NCBI RefSeq assembly: GCF_022655055.1 | Contig: NZ_CP093384.1 | Location: 310,001 to 374,000, forward strand | Length of the DNA stretch: 64,000 nucleotides | From: Vagococcus sp. CY52-2 | Lineage (GTDB): Bacteria > Bacillota > Bacilli > Lactobacillales > Vagococcaceae | Direction: 5' to 3' | Part shown: piece after piece, positions 61,051 to 64,000 of the stretch | Position numbering within the stretch: the stretch's first letter is position 1 | How the letters are laid out: each line of letters starts with the position of its first letter | The notes under the pieces: generated by a model | The model's database searches: none | What the model saw: only the letters and a program-made list of their open reading frames with translations | What the model was told of the DNA's origin: nothing | Position numbers and translations under genes: made by a program

Positions 61051-62259
61051 ATGAGCAGACCAAGAGTCGTTATTTTGGGGGCAGGCTATGCAGGCCTAAA
61101 GACAGCTAAAGAATTAAGCAAGAAAAATGTTGAGGCGGATATCGTTTTAGTGAATAAAAATGATTATCATTATGAATCAACGCAATTACACGAAGTAGCT
61201 GCTGGAACAGAACCAGCAAGTAAAATAACATTTAATATTGTGGATGTTATTGATACAAAAAAAGTTGAATTTATAAAAGATACTGTTATTAAGGTTGAAA
61301 AAGATGATAAAAAAGTATTGTTAGAAAACAATGGTGAGCTATCATATGACTATTTAGTAATGGCATTAGGTTTTGAATCAGAAACATTTGGCATTCCAGG
61401 TGTAGATGAATTTTCTTTGCCATTAGTAAATATTAAAACAGCAGAAGCAGCACAAGCACACCTAGATAAAATGTTATCTAATTATCAACAATCTAAAAAT
61501 GAATTAGATTTATCAATAGTAGTATGTGGTGCTGGTTTTACAAGTATTGAATATTTAGGTGAGATTACAAACCGTATTCCAAAATTGGCGAAAACAATGA
61601 ATTTCCCAATGGATAAAGTGAAAATTACTTGTATTGAAGCAATGCCAACCTTATTGCCAATGTTTTCAGAAAAACTTGGTCAATTTGGTATTGACGTATT
61701 AAAAAAACGTGGTGTGACATTTAAAGTTGGCACACCAATTAAAGAAATTAAAGAAAATACAGTTGTTTATGAAGAAAATGGTGAACTAAAAGAAGTTCAT
61801 GCACATACAATTATTTGGACAACAGGGGTTAAAGGAAGCCATGTTGTTGGAGAATCTGGATTTGCAGAACGTCGTGGACGTGTGATGGTGGAAAAAGATT
61901 TACGCGTTGAAGGTTACCCTGATATCTTTATGATTGGTGATGTGAGTGCCGTAATGGATGAAGAATCTGGTCGACCATTTCCAACGACAGCTCAAATCGC
62001 AATTAAACAAGGTGAAGCAGCTGCAAACAACTTAGCTCGCTTATTGAACAACCAACCTACTGAAGCCTTTACTTTTAAATCTTTAGGAACGGTAGCTTCA
62101 ATTGGTAATAATGTTGGGATGGGCCAAATCCTTGGTGGAAAAGAAGTTAAAGGATATATGGGATCAATTGTTAAGAAAAGTATTATCAATAAATCTCTTC
62201 TTGATGTTGGGACTGCAGGAACACTTCTTAAAAAAGGCCGTTTTGATTATTATCATTAA
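61051..62259 (+). CDS. ndh: Type II NADH dehydrogenase
   Basis: A 402-residue NDH-2 transferring electrons from NADH to quinone without proton pumping. FAD fold VVILGAGYAGLKTAKEL, NAD fold VVCGAGFTSIEYLGEI, and the second FAD motif DIFMIGDVSAV are present, with a quinone-site-like TAQIAIKQGEAAANN. The C-terminal amphipathic region (SLLDVGTAGTLLKKGRFDYYH) would attach it to the membrane. ATG 61051 follows GGAGGG. In lactic acid bacteria it feeds demethylmenaquinone. Confidence 0.94.
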   Translation: MSRPRVVILGAGYAGLKTAKELSKKNVEADIVLVNKNDYHYESTQLHEVAAGTEPASKITFNIVDVIDTKKVEFIKDTVIKVEKDDKKVLLENNGELSYDYLVMALGFESETFGIPGVDEFSLPLVNIKTAEAAQAHLDKMLSNYQQSKNELDLSIVVCGAGFTSIEYLGEITNRIPKLAKTMNFPMDKVKITCIEAMPTLLPMFSEKLGQFGIDVLKKRGVTFKVGTPIKEIKENTVVYEENGELKEVHAHTIIWTTGVKGSHVVGESGFAERRGRVMVEKDLRVEGYPDIFMIGDVSAVMDEESGRPFPTTAQIAIKQGEAAANNLARLLNNQPTEAFTFKSLGTVASIGNNVGMGQILGGKEVKGYMGSIVKKSIINKSLLDVGTAGTLLKKGRFDYYH

Positions 62260-62273
62260 AAATAAGAATAAAG

Positions 62274-62307
62274 AGCACCTTATTAGATTGAAGTCTAACA
62301 AGGTGCT
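62274..62307. terminator. Bidirectional terminator ndh / sdaAA
   Basis: AGCACCTTATTAGA pairs with TCTAACAAGGTGCT (one mismatch) around TTGAAG. Both convergent genes end within 15-50 bases. Confidence 0.85.
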
Positions 62308-62311
62308 TATT

Positions 62312-63187
62312 TTATTTAGGTTGATTATTGTAAAGTTGATGCATAATTTTTTTACCTGTTTTAGTTGCTGCTAATCCACCTTCAGCAGTTTCTTTAAAAG
62401 CAGAGGGCATTTGCATTCCGACTTGATGCATCGCTTCGATTACTTCATCTACAGGAATAACACTTTTAACTCCTGCTAAAGCCATATCAGCAGAAATAAA
62501 TGCTTGGGAAGCACCTAAGGCATTTCTTTTAATACAAGGTATCTCAACTAACCCAGCAACTGGGTCACAGATAAGACCTAGCATATTGATAAGGGTTATT
62601 GCAACAGCATGAGATGCTTGTTCAGGTGTTCCACCACACGTTTCGACTAAAGCACCACTTGCCATAGCACTAGCTGATCCAATCTCTGCTTGGCACCCAC
62701 CAGCAGCACCACTAATTGAAGCATTATTTGCAATGACTAAACCGATAGCACCAGCTGCAAATAAAAAGTTGATTTGTTGTTCTTTTGTTAAATCACGTTT
62801 ATCTGTTAAAGCAGATAATACTCCAGCAGCAACTCCAGCGCTACCAGCAGTAGGTGTGGCACAAATTAACCCCATTTCAGCGTTAACTTCATTAACTGCT
62901 ATGGCATTTTGTACAGCACGTAAAATAGTTTCACCACTTAAAAAGTTTCCTTGATTGACATAGTCATTCATCCTAGGAGCATCTCCACCAGTTAAACCGG
63001 TTACAGAAGTAACACCTTTTACCCCTTTTTCAATTGAGGCTAACATAATAGAAAGATTTTTTTCCATATGAGCGATAATCACATCACGTGGTCGCTGTGA
63101 AACATCTATTTCTGTTTGGATCATAGCTTCGGCAATTGAACCATGTTCATTTGCTAAAGTAATTAATTCTTCAATTGTTTCAAACAT
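62312..63187 (-). CDS. sdaAA: L-serine dehydratase alpha subunit
   Basis: A 291-residue subunit of the [4Fe-4S] L-serine deaminase giving pyruvate and ammonia. Cluster cysteines are in LICATPTAGSAG, GAAGGCQAEIG and ICDPVAGLVEIPC. ATG 63187 with AAAGGAG upstream is the start. It follows sdaAB by 13 bases. Loss of one component is not seen; the two-gene form is standard in Firmicutes. Confidence 0.96.
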   Translation of the reverse strand: MFETIEELITLANEHGSIAEAMIQTEIDVSQRPRDVIIAHMEKNLSIMLASIEKGVKGVTSVTGLTGGDAPRMNDYVNQGNFLSGETILRAVQNAIAVNEVNAEMGLICATPTAGSAGVAAGVLSALTDKRDLTKEQQINFLFAAGAIGLVIANNASISGAAGGCQAEIGSASAMASGALVETCGGTPEQASHAVAITLINMLGLICDPVAGLVEIPCIKRNALGASQAFISADMALAGVKSVIPVDEVIEAMHQVGMQMPSAFKETAEGGLAATKTGKKIMHQLYNNQPK

Positions 63188-63200
63188 GTTTGTCTCCTTT

Positions 63201-63860
63201 CTAGTTGAAAAAATCAACCGCATCAATATGTTCAATTTGTCTCAGAGAATCGAGTAAGCCATCCACACGATTATCTACCTCGATAATCATCATAGCTTTT
63301 TCTCCTTTGGCTTCTCTTGTTAATGTCATGGTGCTGATGTTAATATTTTTTTCAGATAACAGTCGCGTTACGTTAGCAACAACTCCTGGTTTATCCTGAT
63401 GGAAAGTAATGTAGGTTGGTGTTGAAAAATCTAAATTAATTTTAAAACCATTAAGTTCAGAAATTTGAATGGATCCACCACCAATAGAGATACCAGTACA
63501 TGTCATGCTACGATCTTTTGTTTTTAATATCATTTTAACTTGATTAGGATGGTCAGCTTTTTCAATTTTAGGTATAAAAGCTACTTCCATTCCTTTTTCA
63601 TGAGCGATTTCCAAGGATTTGGCTAAACGGTCATCATCTGGATCCATCCCAAGTAACCCACCAACTAACGCGATATCAGTTCCATGACCACGATAAGTTT
63701 TTGCAAAAGACTCATATAAATAGATATCAACAGAAAGTGGCTGTTCACCTAAAATACGTCGGATGACTTTTCCAATTCTTGCAGCACCAGCAGTATGTGA
63801 ACTGCTAGGTCCTATCATGACTGGTCCAATGATGTCGAAAACGCTATTATATTGCCCCAT
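63201..63860 (-). CDS. sdaAB: L-serine dehydratase beta subunit
   Basis: A 219-residue subunit. The N-terminal GPSSSHTAGAARIGKV matches the substrate/cluster-adjacent motif. The C-terminal ACT domain (YITFHQDKPGVVANVTRLLSEKNINISTM, in parts) suggests serine binding. ATG 63860 follows GGAGGTAAATC. First gene of the two-gene operon. Confidence 0.96.
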   Translation of the reverse strand: MGQYNSVFDIIGPVMIGPSSSHTAGAARIGKVIRRILGEQPLSVDIYLYESFAKTYRGHGTDIALVGGLLGMDPDDDRLAKSLEIAHEKGMEVAFIPKIEKADHPNQVKMILKTKDRSMTCTGISIGGGSIQISELNGFKINLDFSTPTYITFHQDKPGVVANVTRLLSEKNINISTMTLTREAKGEKAMMIIEVDNRVDGLLDSLRQIEHIDAVDFFN

Positions 63861-63947
63861 GATTTACCTCCGTATATATTATTATTTGATTTTAGTTTAT
63901 CATGAAAGGTTGATTTTATTGTAAACTTAGTCTTTTTTTTATTTAAA

Positions 63948-63997
63948 TATAATGTGATAAAATAGGAAAAAGCGTATTTTAATTTATGAGTGGAGGA
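63948..63997 (+). promoter_or_regulatory. -10 and ribosome-binding site of a gene beginning past the window
   Basis: TATAAT at 63948-63953 and AGTGGAGGA at 63989-63997 indicate a plus-strand gene whose start codon lies just outside the window. Confidence 0.55.
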
Positions 63998-64000
63998 ATA

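Overview
The window is AT-rich DNA from a low-GC Gram-positive bacterium. The gene set (IreB/RuvX/UPF0473 trio, ZapA-CvpA-MutS2-TrxA-UvrC block, NDH-2, T-box leaders, LPxTG surface protein, Met-specific tandem T-boxes) points to Enterococcaceae, with Vagococcus or a close relative as my best guess. That placement is inference from gene content; no rRNA or tRNA gene was seen.

Region 1 (1-13091) is a bacterial microcompartment (BMC) operon for choline fermentation, entered from the left edge. It encodes choline trimethylamine-lyase CutC and its radical-SAM activase CutD, an iron-type alcohol dehydrogenase, an acylating acetaldehyde dehydrogenase (CutF), the phosphotransacylase PduL, several shell proteins (BMC-H, two permuted BMC types of which one has a GrpU-like G-x-C-P-Q motif, and an EutN pentamer), and EutJ/EutQ/EutP/EutT-like accessory proteins. 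The inferred flow is choline to trimethylamine plus acetaldehyde; acetaldehyde then goes to ethanol and to acetyl-CoA, acetyl-phosphate and acetate. Several members look non-catalytic: an aldehyde dehydrogenase paralogue without its cysteine and an EutP-like protein with a broken P-loop. An NADH oxidase-like flavoprotein (13184) and pta (minus strand) follow.

Region 2 (15725-18999) holds housekeeping genes ung, a Cof-type phosphatase, a LURP-one/YxjI-like protein and asnA.

Region 3 (19190-30943) is a double sucrose/fructoside locus. Module 1 has a LacI regulator, an ABC importer without its own ATPase, a GH32 hydrolase, a decayed fructokinase and an IS30-type transposase remnant. Module 2 is a CscB-type sucrose:proton symporter, a GH32 invertase, an intact fructokinase and a second LacI regulator. 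Each module has its own palindromic operators.

Region 4 (31161-36517) holds truA, a DHA2 drug exporter, an XRE-cupin regulator, a CynX-type MFS transporter and a branched-chain aminotransferase. Region 5 (36525-40994) is a methionine-uptake operon metN-metI-metQ plus an M20 amidohydrolase, preceded by two complete tandem T-box leaders that both appear to read an AUG specifier.

Region 6 (41245-51358) has a UPF0173 hydrolase, an Rrf2 regulator with a YhgE/Pip membrane protein, a diacetyl/acetoin reductase, pepA with an unusual hairpin between ribosome-binding site and start, small thiol/stress/tRNA-binding proteins, ireB-ruvX-UPF0473, a 48-residue membrane protein and a GNAT acetyltransferase. 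Region 7 (51389-62259) has an LPxTG-anchored amidase, rnhC, zapA, cvpA, mutS2, trxA, uvrC and ndh. The window closes with sdaAB-sdaAA (L-serine dehydratase) on the minus strand and the start of another gene's ribosome-binding site at the right edge.
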